Positions 33,516 to 42,439 of a stretch of 64,000 nt of DNA are shown piece after piece. The translations under genes and the position numbers were made by a program. Source of the DNA: CAVYXK01 sp963708245 (GTDB lineage Bacteria > Pseudomonadota > Alphaproteobacteria > Acetobacterales > Acetobacteraceae). The stretch lies in assembly GCA_963708245.1 (NCBI GenBank), contig OY970201.1, positions 4,650,001 through 4,714,000 of the forward strand, in the 5' to 3' direction. Under the pieces are notes generated by a model that saw only the letters and a program-made list of their open reading frames with translations, had not been told where the DNA came from and ran no database searches. Positions within the stretch are counted from its first letter, which is position 1. Every line of letters starts with the position of its first letter.

Positions 33516-36352
33516 CATTGATGCTGGGGCCCATCGAGGATGCGCTGAACGACGCGTCGGCGGCCGCACTATCGCCGACGCAGCGGAACCGGCTCGAGAC
33601 GGCTCATCGCAACAGCCTGCGTCTGCTCAGGCTGGTGAACTCGCTGCTTGACTTCTCGCGCATCGAGGCCGGCCGCATGGAGGCAAGCTTCGAGCCCGTG
33701 GACCTGGCGAAACTGACGGCCGAACTGGCCTCCAATTTCGAGTCGGCGACCGAGAGGGCTGGACTGGGGCTACGGATCGACTGTCCTGAATTGCCCCAGC
33801 CAGTCTATGTCGATCGAGACATGTGGGACAAGATCGTCCTCAATCTTCTCTCGAATGCGTTCAAGTTCACCTTCGCGGGTGAAATAGCCGTCCAGCTTCG
33901 CCCCTCGGCGGACGCACGCTCAGTGGAAATGGCCATACGCGACACAGGTGTGGGAATCCCTGAATCCGAGCTGCCTCGGCTGTTCGAGCGCTTCCACCGC
34001 ATCGAAGGTCAGGAGAGCCGGTCGTTTGAGGGATCCGGGATCGGGCTCGCCCTGGTCCAGGAACTCGTCAAGCTTCACGGTGGAACTATTCGCGCGGAAA
34101 GCAAGCTGGGCGAGGGCACGGCGTTTATCGTCTCGGTGCCATTTGGACTGGCGCATCTGCCTGCGGACCGTGTCGGAACCGAGCAGTCGCGCATCTCGAC
34201 CTCGCTGCGCGCCGATGCCTTTGTCGAGGAAGCGCTGCGTTGGCTCCCCCATTCCGATTCCGCTCCGGGCGACGGACCAGCGGATCGGGCCGATGACGCA
34301 TCCGAGCTGCTGTTCGGCGGCAGGACCGATGGGGCTCGCATCCTGATCGCGGACGACAATGCGGACATGCGGAACTACATACGCCGGTTGCTCGGGACCC
34401 GGTGGCGGGTGGAAACGGTTCCGGATGGTCGAGCGGCCCTGGCGGCGATTCGCGCTCGGAAACCGGACCTGATTCTGACCGACGTCATGATGCCGGGGAT
34501 GGACGGTTTCGAGCTGCTGCGCGAACTGCGCAGCGATCAGACCCTGCGTGACCTGCCGGTGATCACCCTGTCCGCTCGGGCTGGAGAAGAGGCCCACGTG
34601 GAAGGTTTAGGTGCCGGCGCGGATGACTACCTGACCAAGCCGTTCTCGGCACGGGAGTTGGTTGCCCGCGTCAACGCAAATCTCGAGATGGCGCGTCTTT
34701 GGCGTGACGCCACGCGAGATTTGCGGGAAAGCGAGGTGCGCTTTCGCAACATGGCGGATCATGCGCCGGTCATGATGTGGATGACCGATCCAACCGGGTC
34801 GCTGACCTATCTGAACCGACTCTGGTCCGAGTTTACCGGGCAGACGCCGGAGCACGCGTTGGGCTTCGGCGCGTGGGAAGCCCTGCACCCTGAGGACAGG
34901 CCCGAGTCCGAGGGCATATTCTTCACGGCCAACGCCGCCCACGAGCAATTTCGAATCGAGTGCCGGCTGCGGCGTCGGGACGGCGTTTATCGCTGGGCCC
35001 TCAACGCCGCCTCGCCGCGTTTCGGCGATGATGGCGCATTCCTTGGTTACATTGGGTCAGTCATTGACATCACCGATCGGAAGGAAGCCGAGCAGATTCT
35101 GCAGCAGGCGAACGAAATCCTGGAGCAACAAATCGCCGCTGCGATTGCCGAACGGGCGGAAACCGAAGCCCAACTCCGTCAGGCGCAGAAAATGGAGGCC
35201 ATCGGCAAGCTTACAGGCGGCGTGGCACATGATTTCAACAACGTCCTGCAGGTCATCGCCGGAAATTTACAGCTTCTAACGCGAGATTTTGTCAGCAATC
35301 CGCGTGCCGAACAGCGTCTGCACACCGCGATTGCCGCGATCTCCCGAGGATCGAAACTCGCCTCGCAACTTCTGGCCTTTGGGCGCCGGCAACCTCTCGC
35401 ACCCAAGGTGATCAATCTCGGCCGGCTCATTCGCAACATCGATGACATGCTGCGCCGTGCCCTCGGCGAAGGCATCGAAATCGAGACCATCATTGCAGGC
35501 GGGCTATGGAACACCTTCGTCGATACGGTGCAGGTGGAGAACGCGCTGCTCAATCTGGCCATCAATTCGCGCGATGCCATGAACGGCCACGGCAAGCTGA
35601 CCATAGAGGCCGGAAATGCTTTTCTGGACGACGCGTACGTCACCCGCCAGGCGGACGTAACCGCGGGACAGTACGTGATGGTCGCGGTCACCGACACCGG
35701 CTGCGGCATACCTCCTGACTTGATCGAACACGTCTTCGAGCCGTTCTTCACGACCAAGGCTGAAGGCCAGGGCACCGGGCTCGGGCTCAGCATGGTCTAT
35801 GGGTTCGTGAAGCAGTCGGGAGGACACACCAAAATCTACAGCGAGCCCGGCCAAGGCACGACCGTGCGCCTCTATCTCCCGCGCGCCCGCGAGCAGGAAG
35901 ATATCGAGACAGATGTCGAGGCAGCGCCGGCAACGGGTGGCACGGAGACCGTGCTGGTGGTCGAGGACGACGAGGATGTTCGCCGCACCGTCGTCGATAT
36001 GCTGTCAGAGCTTGGATACCGAGTGCTCAAGGCCAGGGATGCGCAAAGCGCGCTGGTGATCATCGAGAGCGGGGTGCCCATCGACCTGCTGTTCACGGAC
36101 GTCGTTATGCCCGGGACGCTCCGCAGTCCCGAACTTGCCCGCAAGGCCCAGGACCGGCTGCCCAATCTCGCGGTGCTGTTTACGTCGGGCTACACCGAGA
36201 ATGCCATCGTCCATGGCGGTCGACTGGACGACGGCATCGATCTTCTGAGCAAGCCCTACAGCCGCGAAGCGCTCGCACGGAAAGTCCGGCATGTCTTGCG
36301 CAATCAGCAGCAGCGCAATCTTGGCAAGTCATCATCGTCACGTTCTTCGTGA
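33404..36352 (+). CDS. Hybrid histidine kinase, double kinase and double receiver, cut off from its PAS sensor
   Basis: Up to 982 residues; the only in-frame starts near the junction are TTG 33404 and GTG 33416, neither with a good ribosome binding site, so it may no longer be translated well. Order: HisKA (FFSNVSHEFRTPLTLMLGPI), HATPase (NLLSNAFKFTFAGEI, GIGLALVQELVKLHGG), receiver (ILIADDNADMRNYIRRLLG, Asp in LILTDVMMPGMDG, Lys in YLTKPFS), PAS (RFRNMADHAPVMMWMTDPTG), coiled coil, second kinase core (KLTGGVAHDFNNVLQVIAGN; NLAINSRDAMNGHG; GLGLSMVYGFVKQSGG), and a final receiver (VLVVEDDEDVRRTVVDMLSE; LLFTDVVMPG; LLSKPYSREAL). Two kinase cores in one chain suggest internal phosphorelay. Soluble protein. 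Confidence 0.75.
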   Translation: MAGGVRAERRRAEALAEIDRAKTTFFSNVSHEFRTPLTLMLGPIEDALNDASAAALSPTQRNRLETAHRNSLRLLRLVNSLLDFSRIEAGRMEASFEPVDLAKLTAELASNFESATERAGLGLRIDCPELPQPVYVDRDMWDKIVLNLLSNAFKFTFAGEIAVQLRPSADARSVEMAIRDTGVGIPESELPRLFERFHRIEGQESRSFEGSGIGLALVQELVKLHGGTIRAESKLGEGTAFIVSVPFGLAHLPADRVGTEQSRISTSLRADAFVEEALRWLPHSDSAPGDGPADRADDASELLFGGRTDGARILIADDNADMRNYIRRLLGTRWRVETVPDGRAALAAIRARKPDLILTDVMMPGMDGFELLRELRSDQTLRDLPVITLSARAGEEAHVEGLGAGADDYLTKPFSARELVARVNANLEMARLWRDATRDLRESEVRFRNMADHAPVMMWMTDPTGSLTYLNRLWSEFTGQTPEHALGFGAWEALHPEDRPESEGIFFTANAAHEQFRIECRLRRRDGVYRWALNAASPRFGDDGAFLGYIGSVIDITDRKEAEQILQQANEILEQQIAAAIAERAETEAQLRQAQKMEAIGKLTGGVAHDFNNVLQVIAGNLQLLTRDFVSNPRAEQRLHTAIAAISRGSKLASQLLAFGRRQPLAPKVINLGRLIRNIDDMLRRALGEGIEIETIIAGGLWNTFVDTVQVENALLNLAINSRDAMNGHGKLTIEAGNAFLDDAYVTRQADVTAGQYVMVAVTDTGCGIPPDLIEHVFEPFFTTKAEGQGTGLGLSMVYGFVKQSGGHTKIYSEPGQGTTVRLYLPRAREQEDIETDVEAAPATGGTETVLVVEDDEDVRRTVVDMLSELGYRVLKARDAQSALVIIESGVPIDLLFTDVVMPGTLRSPELARKAQDRLPNLAVLFTSGYTENAIVHGGRLDDGIDLLSKPYSREALARKVRHVLRNQQQRNLGKSSSSRSS

Positions 36353-36382
36353 CAGCACGGCGATGGCAACAGAACCACATCG

Positions 36383-36445
36383 TTGCCGTCACCCCGGTTG
36401 CGGGTGCTTCTCGTCGAGGATGACCCGATGGTCCGATTCGCCAAC
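36383..36445 (+). pseudogene. First codons of a response-regulator gene
   Basis: Just after the kinase, MPSPRLRVLLVEDDPMVRFA is the start of a receiver domain (the VEDD acidic pair), but the reading then turns into NRFNYHATTPIPSV and the convergent ridA gene begins. Only about 20 codons of receiver sequence remain. Confidence 0.5.
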
Positions 36446-36482
36446 CGTTTCAATTACCACGCTACCACACCAATTCCCAGCG

Positions 36483-36899
36483 TCAGACAAACGGTCGCCG
36501 AAAGCTCGCACGCGGAATCTCGGCGATTGCGGCGATCTCCACAACCAACTCCGGACGGTACAGCGCCGCGACCTGCACCGTCGTGGTGACCGGATACGGA
36601 GTATGAAAGAACCCCCGCCGGATGTCGCCGGCTCCCATGAACGCGGCGATGTCGGTGACGTACTGCGTCAGCGAGAGAATTTGGCTCATATCGCCGCCCA
36701 TGCTGGCCAGCACGGCTCGGATATTCTCGAGCACCTGACGCACTTGCTCGCGCATATCACCCGCTCCCACCACTTCGCCGGCAGCATTGAGCGCGACCTG
36801 TCCCTTTAGGTGAACAACCTGCCCCTCGCCCTGCAGCGCAACCATCGAGAAAGCGCCGAACGGCTGCCAAATGTCAGGCGGATTGAAACGACCGGCCAT
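36483..36899 (-). CDS. RidA-family protein
   Basis: 138 residues from the ATG at 36899 behind GAAGGAT. MAGRFNPPDIWQPFGAFSMV, LKGQVALNAAGEVVGAGDMR, EQVRQVLENIRAVLASMGGD and PVTTTVQVAALYRPELVVEI follow the YjgF/RidA fold, which forms trimers that hydrolyse reactive enamines or imines. The Arg of the family active site would be expected in the strand before VQVAAL; here that place reads TTTVQVAAL, so the deaminase activity is doubtful. It is the last gene of an operon with a thioesterase, MaoC hydratase and acyl-CoA dehydrogenase. Confidence 0.83.
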   Translation of the reverse strand: MAGRFNPPDIWQPFGAFSMVALQGEGQVVHLKGQVALNAAGEVVGAGDMREQVRQVLENIRAVLASMGGDMSQILSLTQYVTDIAAFMGAGDIRRGFFHTPYPVTTTVQVAALYRPELVVEIAAIAEIPRASFRRPFV

Positions 36900-36967
36900 C
36901 CGGGATCCTTCGCTAACGAGTGGGCAGGCATAATGGAACACTCCCGCCACCCCAGGCAACGCCTGTA

Positions 36968-37429
36968 TCAGATGCGCGTCGCCAGGAAGACGAATGTCCC
37001 CCGTCCGCTCGCCACCAGTTTGCCCTGTGGGTCGAACACGGCGGCTTCTGCGCTCGAAATCGAGTTGCCGATCCTGATTGCCTTGCCGACAGTCCGAAGC
37101 ACGCCCGGCTCGGCCAGCGAATGATAATCGACCCGCAAGTCGATGGTCGCCGCCAGCCGTCCGGTCGCAGCAATCACCGCGTATATCGCAGCCGTATCGA
37201 TCAGTGTCGCGAGTACACCACCATGGGTGGCGCCGCGATCCGGGTTGGAGACGAACTCGCTCCGCCATCCACAGCGAAACTCCACCTCGTCGTTGCCGGC
37301 CGCCACCAGCTCATTGCCCAGCCACTGATTAAACGGGTTGGTGGCAAGACGTGCTCGCAGCCGATCGATATCGGCTGCTTCGCCGGCAGGTTGGCTCATC
37401 GCGAAACTCAATTCAGCCGCCTTGATCAC
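36968..37429 (-). CDS. PaaI-type hotdog thioesterase
   Basis: 153 residues (GTG at 37429; an ATG at 37399 is an alternative). The hotdog motif is SNPDRGATHGGVLATLIDTA, followed by LAATIDLRVDYHSLAEPGVL and SAEAAVFDPQGKLVASGRGT. Such enzymes hydrolyse acyl-CoA thioesters. Its first codons overlap the end of the MaoC gene by 17 bases, so the two are translationally linked. Confidence 0.82.
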   Translation of the reverse strand: MIKAAELSFAMSQPAGEAADIDRLRARLATNPFNQWLGNELVAAGNDEVEFRCGWRSEFVSNPDRGATHGGVLATLIDTAAIYAVIAATGRLAATIDLRVDYHSLAEPGVLRTVGKAIRIGNSISSAEAAVFDPQGKLVASGRGTFVFLATRI

Positions 37430-37913
37430 CCGTCCCGTCGGTGCGGGCCTTGACCATCCGCAGCGGCGTGTAGGTCAGCGCCACCTTACCGTCCTGTTTC
37501 ACCACGCGATTACGGCTCCGCACCAGTCCGCGATTGGGTCGGCTCGCGCTGCGGCGACTTTCGATCACTTCACACTCCACATGGATCGTATCGCCGGCGA
37601 AAGTTGGGCCTTCGACGTTCAGCTCCATGTGCAGGAAGGCAAACCCAGTGTGCTGCATAGAACAATGCACCAGCAGCCCTTCGGCAAACGAATACACCAT
37701 CGAGGCCGGCACCACACGCTGCTTGATGTCGCTCTCCTGTTTCAGGAACTCCAGGTTGGAGAACAGCACCTCGGTGATGCCGGTCACACCGATGAAGTTG
37801 ACCAGGTCCGCCTCGGTCAACGTACGTCCGATCGTGCGGAACCGCCGCCCGACCGGCAGGTCCTCGAAGTAAAGCCCCAGCCCCAGGACCTCGTAGCCGC
37901 CGATCTCCGCCAT
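37413..37913 (-). CDS. MaoC-like acyl-CoA hydratase
   Basis: 166 residues starting MAEIGGYEVLGLGLYFEDLP at the ATG at 37913, which overlaps the dehydrogenase stop by one base. The hotdog fold shows GRRFRTIGRTLTEADLVNFI (the hydratase-2 segment), VPASMVYSFAEGLLVH and AGDTIHVECEVIESRRS. MaoC proteins hydrate 2-enoyl-CoA in beta-oxidation or in methyl-branched/aromatic acid routes. The canonical Asp-x5-His of R-hydratases is only partly conserved (EADLVNF, no His), so activity is uncertain. Confidence 0.8.
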   Translation of the reverse strand: MAEIGGYEVLGLGLYFEDLPVGRRFRTIGRTLTEADLVNFIGVTGITEVLFSNLEFLKQESDIKQRVVPASMVYSFAEGLLVHCSMQHTGFAFLHMELNVEGPTFAGDTIHVECEVIESRRSASRPNRGLVRSRNRVVKQDGKVALTYTPLRMVKARTDGTGDQGG

Positions 37914-39097
37914 CACGATGTTCTCCCCGGTGCGCCTAGCATAGTGCGAGCGATGATGTTGCGCTGGATCTGATTGGTGCCCTCGATGATCTGCAGCACT
38001 TTCGCGTCCCTGAAGTAGCGGTTGATCGGATATTCGTTGGAAATCCCTGCGGCCCCGAACAACTGCACCGCATCGGTTGCCACCTTCATGGCAGTGTCGG
38101 ACGCGAAGCACTTGGCGATCGCCGCCGCACGCGCGAGTTCGGGCCCGCGCGCCCCGGCATCAACCATCGCGGCCGCACGATAGGTCAGCAGCCGCGCCGC
38201 CTCCACGCCGATCGCCATATCCGCGAGCATCCATCGTACGCCCTGGAAATCGGCCACCGTCTGGCCGAAGGCGCGGCGGTTCGGGACGTACTCGGCCGCA
38301 AGATCCATCGCCCCCTGCGCGAGCCCGACGCCGCGCGCCGCGATCAGCGGGCGGGATGCGTTCAGCGACTCCATCACCAGGGCGAAGCCTCTGCCTTCCT
38401 CGCCCAGCATGTTTTCCGCCGGAACCACGGCGTTATCGAAAAACAGGGCGCAGGACGGGATGCCGCGGGCGCCCATCTTGTCTTCCTTGCGGCCGATCTC
38501 CAGCCCTTTCGTGCCGCGTTCGACAATAAAGAAATTGATCGCCCCCCGCTCCGCGTCACCAACCCGCGCGGCGACCAGGATGAAATCGGCATGCGCCGAA
38601 TTGGTACACCAGATCTTGGAACCATTCAGACGGTAATCGTCGCCGTGGCGTCGCGCGCGCGTGCGGATGCCGCTCACATCCGACCCGCTCTGCGGTTCGG
38701 TCAGCGAAAACGCCGCACGCAACCCGCCCTCGGCCAGTCCTGGCAGATATCGCCGTCGCTGCGTCTCGGTACCGCCGGCGATGATGGCGCCGATCGGGGC
38801 CCACTGGACCAGCAGCAGATAGGCGGTGTTGTAACAGACGCGGCCGAACTCCTCGATCGCCACGCATCCGGACAAAAGGCTGCCCGAGCCGCCGTATTCG
38901 GTCGGAAACGGCAGCGTGAACAGGCCCAGTTCGCGCAGCAGGTCGAACATGTCCTGCGGATATTCGCCCGTGCGATCGATCTCCGCCGCGCGCTTTGCGA
39001 CGCGCTCCACGGCGACGCGCCGGACCATGTCCTGCAGCGTGCGCTGGTCCTCGCCAAGCGAGAAGCCCGTAGCTCCGCGGCTGTTGTTCTGGCTCAT
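37913..39097 (-). CDS. Acyl-CoA dehydrogenase
   Basis: 394 residues from the ATG at 39097, behind GGGAGCGGGA; the longer in-frame start at 39163 lies in the promoter. FAD-dependent alpha,beta-dehydrogenation of an acyl-CoA in beta-oxidation, with electrons going to ETF. Signature segments: AFSLTEPQSGSDVSGIRTRA, NGSKIWCTNSAHADFILVAA, GRKEDKMGARGIPSCALFFD and the C-terminal FRDAKVLQIIEGTNQIQRN (Glu of IIEGTN is the usual catalytic base). First gene of the operon with MaoC, thioesterase and RidA; it is divergent from an IclR regulator. Confidence 0.92.
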   Translation of the reverse strand: MSQNNSRGATGFSLGEDQRTLQDMVRRVAVERVAKRAAEIDRTGEYPQDMFDLLRELGLFTLPFPTEYGGSGSLLSGCVAIEEFGRVCYNTAYLLLVQWAPIGAIIAGGTETQRRRYLPGLAEGGLRAAFSLTEPQSGSDVSGIRTRARRHGDDYRLNGSKIWCTNSAHADFILVAARVGDAERGAINFFIVERGTKGLEIGRKEDKMGARGIPSCALFFDNAVVPAENMLGEEGRGFALVMESLNASRPLIAARGVGLAQGAMDLAAEYVPNRRAFGQTVADFQGVRWMLADMAIGVEAARLLTYRAAAMVDAGARGPELARAAAIAKCFASDTAMKVATDAVQLFGAAGISNEYPINRYFRDAKVLQIIEGTNQIQRNIIARTMLGAPGRTS

Positions 39098-39109
39098 TCC
39101 CGCTCCCGT

Positions 39110-39260
39110 ATTCCAGCACGTCGTTCGAAAAATGAATGCCAGAGGCTGTGCCGTCAACGTCAAGTTCGCTCGTTTTCACCACAACCGTGATGAAGTGCGC
39201 TAGGCCCGCTATTGACACCACCGATCAAGCGTTCGATATTCAGCACATCGTTCGGAAACT
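39110..39260. promoter_or_regulatory. Divergent promoter region with a direct repeat
   Basis: The 180 bases between the acyl-CoA dehydrogenase and IclR starts carry two near-identical sites: ATTCCAGCACGTCGTTCGAA (39110) and ATTCAGCACATCGTTCGGAA (39238). They share ATTC-CAGCAC-TCGTTCG-AAA. The second overlaps an additional CGTTCGA at 39230. They lie close to the start codons of the two divergent genes, so they are good candidates for IclR operators. Confidence 0.55.
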
Positions 39261-39276
39261 CCGAAGGAGGCGGCGC

Positions 39277-40098
39277 ATGCACATCCAGCCCATTCCGACC
39301 CGCCAGCCGTCCGACCGGCGACGCTCTGTCCGCCGCCCCGAGGTGGTGAAATCCGCCGTCCGCGTCCTCGAAATCCTCGAATTCATCGATGACAGCCGCG
39401 CCCCCGTCAGCGTCGGCCAGGTCGCGGCGGCGCTCGGGTTTCCGCAATCCTCCACCTCGGCCCTGCTGCACAGCCTGCTCGCCGCCGGCTATCTGCGCCA
39501 CGGCAAGCGGCAACGCACCTACCTGCCGACCGAACGCGTCCCGCTGCTCGGCAATTGGGTGTCATCGCGCGTTGTCGCGGAAGGTCCACTGCTGCGCCTC
39601 GCCTCGACCATCGCCCATGGAAGTGGCTTCGCCGCTGCGCTGGTGATGCGCACAGGCAACGATGTGACCTGCGTCCACGCGCTCGACCCGCACGAGGTGG
39701 GCCCGACCTGGCTCAGGACCGGCGCCCGCCTGCCGCTGGCGTCCTCGGCACCTGGCCTCGTGCTGCTGAGCCAGATGCCTGATACGGAGGTGCGAAAGCT
39801 CATTCACCGCCTCAACGCGGATGCCGATCCATCCGCGATCATCCGCGTCACGGATCTGCTCGACCGCCTCACCGAGGTCCGTCGGCGCGGCTTCGCCTGC
39901 GCCAGCCAGAACGAGCGTGCGGTCGCCGCGCTGCCCATCCCTTCCCGTCCGGGCGAAACACCGCTCGTCTTGCTGGTTGCAGGTTCAGCCAACGCTTTGC
40001 GCCTGTGGCTGCCGGCGCAGCTCCCCGAATTGCGTACGGCAGTGGCACGTGGCAGCCTCGCGGCACAGACCGAGACCATGCCGGCATTGGTTGCGTAA
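39277..40098 (+). CDS. IclR-family transcription regulator
   Basis: 273 residues from the ATG at 39277 behind AAGGAGG. N-terminal winged helix (KSAVRVLEILEFIDDSRAPV, VGQVAAALGFPQSSTSALLH) and a C-terminal effector domain (GLVLLSQMPDTEVRKLIHRL, VRRRGFACASQNERAVAALP). It is divergent from the acyl-CoA dehydrogenase operon and probably controls it, responding to a small acid or its CoA ester. Confidence 0.88.
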   Translation: MHIQPIPTRQPSDRRRSVRRPEVVKSAVRVLEILEFIDDSRAPVSVGQVAAALGFPQSSTSALLHSLLAAGYLRHGKRQRTYLPTERVPLLGNWVSSRVVAEGPLLRLASTIAHGSGFAAALVMRTGNDVTCVHALDPHEVGPTWLRTGARLPLASSAPGLVLLSQMPDTEVRKLIHRLNADADPSAIIRVTDLLDRLTEVRRRGFACASQNERAVAALPIPSRPGETPLVLLVAGSANALRLWLPAQLPELRTAVARGSLAAQTETMPALVA

Positions 40099-40104
40099 AG
40101 AACG

Positions 40105-40242
40105 ATGGGACGGAGCCACTCGGTGCCAGAAACGCCCGCGCCGCCCCGCCCGGCAGATCCCGAAGCAGCGGAAACCGTGCTGGCCTCCTGGCTCGATCCC
40201 GCGGCGATCGCTAGGGCACGATCACAGAGCCTGTTCGGCTAA
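40105..40242 (+). CDS. Possible small protein downstream of the IclR gene
   Basis: A 45-codon frame, MGRSHSVPETPAPPRPADPE then TVLASWLDPAAIARARSQSL. A GTG inside it at 40123 has GGAG nine bases before it. It ends overlapping the tail of the convergent CoA-transferase. No family recognised. It may be a peptide gene or a gene relic. Confidence 0.25.
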   Translation: MGRSHSVPETPAPPRPADPEAAETVLASWLDPAAIARARSQSLFG

Positions 40243-41414
40243 GCCCCGCTGATCGGCGCAATCTCTGCTTCGGTCTTGCCAATCTCTGCCAGCACCTCTC
40301 GGGTATGCTCGCCAAGCCGCGGCGGCGGCAGCCGCAAGGCGCCGGGTGTCGCTGAAAACCACGTCGTGACGGCCGTGGTGATCATCGTCTCTTCGCTCGG
40401 ATGCTGCACTCGTTGAAAGAAGCCGCTCTCCCACAGATACGGGCTCGCCAGGATGTCCTCGAGCGTCCGAACGATCCCATGCGGCACATCCGCCGCTTCC
40501 AGCCGGCTGAGCCACTCCGAAGTCGTGCGTTCGCGCATCGCCCCCGTCAGCATTTCATACAGCGCGTCGATATGCTGCGTGCGGGCCGGCAAGGTTGCGA
40601 ATCGCGGATCCTCCGCCAGCTCCGCCCGATCGAGTGCCCGGAACAGCCGCCGCCACTGCTCATCGGTCGTGGCCAGCAGGCACACGTAACCATCCTGCGT
40701 CGCATAGGGCCGCCGGTACGGCGTGAACATCCGGGGATACCCGAGGCCCTTCTCCGGCTCGCCCAGCACCCCATGCCAAAGGTGATCGACAAGATTGAAG
40801 GCGATCATGCTCTCCAACATTGGCACATGCACTTCCTGCCCCTCGCCGGTGCGTTCGCGCGCGAACAGTGCCATGCCGACGGCCGAGGCCAGCTCCAGGC
40901 CGATCAGCTTGTCGCAGACCGCCATCGGCAGGTAGCGCGGCTCACCGCCGATACCGCCATTCAGCGCGGCCATGCCGGACTCGCCCTGGATGATATCGTC
41001 GTAAGCCGGCCGGTCACGCAGCGGTCCCGCCTTGTCGAAACCGGTCGCCGCGGCATACACGATGCGCGGATTACGCGCGGCCACGGACGGATAGTCCAAC
41101 CGGAGGCGCGCCACCGCCGACAGCCGCATATTGTGCACGAACACGTCCGCCGCTGCGATCAGGTCCATCAGCGCGCCGATCCCGCGGGCCGTCTTCAGAT
41201 CGAGAACGATGCTGCGTTTATTGCGATTGATATTAAGAAAATACGCCCCCATGCCTGGATTGCGCCGGGGCCCAAGCTCGCGCATGAAATCGCCCTGCGG
41301 CGGCTCCGCCTTGATCACATCGGCGCCCAGATCGCCCAGCCTCTGCGTTGCGACCGGCCCCAGCACCGCCGAGGTAAGATCGATCACCCGAATGCCTGCC
41401 AGCGGTCCCGACAT
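40239..41414 (-). CDS. Class III (CaiB/BaiF) CoA-transferase
   Basis: 391 residues, typical family length. MSGPLAGIRVIDLTSAVLGP, QRLGDLGADVIKAEPPQGDF, NKRSIVLDLKTARG, DRPAYDDIIQGESGMAALNG and RYLPMAVCDKLIGLELASAV are classic CaiB landmarks; the Asp of VCDKLIG is at the catalytic position. GGAGAT precedes the ATG. It lies between two IclR regulators and divergent to the second, so it probably activates the acid degraded by this region. Confidence 0.9.
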   Translation of the reverse strand: MSGPLAGIRVIDLTSAVLGPVATQRLGDLGADVIKAEPPQGDFMRELGPRRNPGMGAYFLNINRNKRSIVLDLKTARGIGALMDLIAAADVFVHNMRLSAVARLRLDYPSVAARNPRIVYAAATGFDKAGPLRDRPAYDDIIQGESGMAALNGGIGGEPRYLPMAVCDKLIGLELASAVGMALFARERTGEGQEVHVPMLESMIAFNLVDHLWHGVLGEPEKGLGYPRMFTPYRRPYATQDGYVCLLATTDEQWRRLFRALDRAELAEDPRFATLPARTQHIDALYEMLTGAMRERTTSEWLSRLEAADVPHGIVRTLEDILASPYLWESGFFQRVQHPSEETMITTAVTTWFSATPGALRLPPPRLGEHTREVLAEIGKTEAEIAPISGA

Positions 41415-41566
41415 ATCTCCGCGCTCCCTGCCACGTCATCGCATGCCATGCATGGGCGTCGAGGAGAAGGCCCGAAACTTCGAGAGTGTGATATTCCTCA
41501 CGGCCGCTCACCACCGGCTGGTGGCGATACCCGTAGCCAATTACAAGCGAACATACCCAGTCACGA

Positions 41567-42415
41567 ATGACACCCGAACCCATGCCCTCTGCTAGCAACC
41601 AGCCAGATAAGGCCGCGTCGGAGTCACCCCGATCGGTGCTTCGCCTGCTCGGGCTGTTCGAAGCCATTGCCAAAGCCCCGGAAGGCCTGTCGCTCGCCGA
41701 GCTCAGCATGGCGCTGGAAACCCCGAAGAGCAGCCTGCTCGCCCTGCTGAAGCCGCTGGTTGCCGCCGGACATTTGGTTCACGCCGAGCAACGCTATCGC
41801 CCCGGGCCCGCCATGTTCCAGATGGCAGAGACAATTCTTCGCGCACGCCAGCCATCGGTACTGCTGCGGGCCTTCATGCAGGAGCTTTGGACAGAGACGC
41901 GTGAAACCGTTCTGCTGACCGCTATCGACCGCAACGCGCGAGTTGTTACGTATGTAGAATGCCTGGACAGCCCACAGCTCATCCGTTACGTGGTCTCGGT
42001 CGGTGCCGTGCGGCCGCTCTACGTCTCGGCGGCCGGTCAGACACTGCTCGCGTTCCAACCGGAAGCATGGCAGGAAGCCTATCTGCGCACGGCGAAGCTG
42101 CAGCGAATGACCGGCGAGACCATCACCGACCGCGTCGCGTTGCGCCGGCGCCTGGCCGAGATCAGACGGAGCGGCATGGGCGTCAGCATTGGGGAGGCGG
42201 TGCAGGGCGCGGCCGGCATTGCGGCGCCGATCATCCAGGCCGACGGAACCGTCAATGAAGCGCTGCTTCTGGCCGGGCCCGCCGAGCGGATCGAGCGCAA
42301 CAAAGATGCTCTGTCCACGCTCGTCCGCGACATCAGCGAGCGTATGTCCGCTGCCCTTGGCTATCGCGGCCTGGCTGACATCAATGCTAATCGACGCGCT
42401 ACGGCACGCATCTGA
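41567..42415 (+). CDS. IclR-family transcription regulator
   Basis: 282 residues (ATG 41567 or 41582; no good ribosome binding site for either). Winged helix SVLRLLGLFEAIAKAPEGLS with LAELSMALETPKSSLLALLK; effector domain with ARVVTYVECLDSPQLIRYVV, GAVRPLYVSAAGQTLLAFQP and RRSGMGVSIGEAVQGAAGIA. It is divergent from the CoA-transferase and 24 bases upstream of the SDR gene, and likely controls both. Confidence 0.88.
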   Translation: MTPEPMPSASNQPDKAASESPRSVLRLLGLFEAIAKAPEGLSLAELSMALETPKSSLLALLKPLVAAGHLVHAEQRYRPGPAMFQMAETILRARQPSVLLRAFMQELWTETRETVLLTAIDRNARVVTYVECLDSPQLIRYVVSVGAVRPLYVSAAGQTLLAFQPEAWQEAYLRTAKLQRMTGETITDRVALRRRLAEIRRSGMGVSIGEAVQGAAGIAAPIIQADGTVNEALLLAGPAERIERNKDALSTLVRDISERMSAALGYRGLADINANRRATARI

Positions 42416-42439
42416 CACGATAACGATGGAAGGGAGACC

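Noticed and set aside
33404..33516. Programmed ribosomal frameshift joining the PAS sensor and the kinase
   Set aside because: No slippery heptamer or downstream structure is evident, and the expected linker domain is missing, which points to a deletion.
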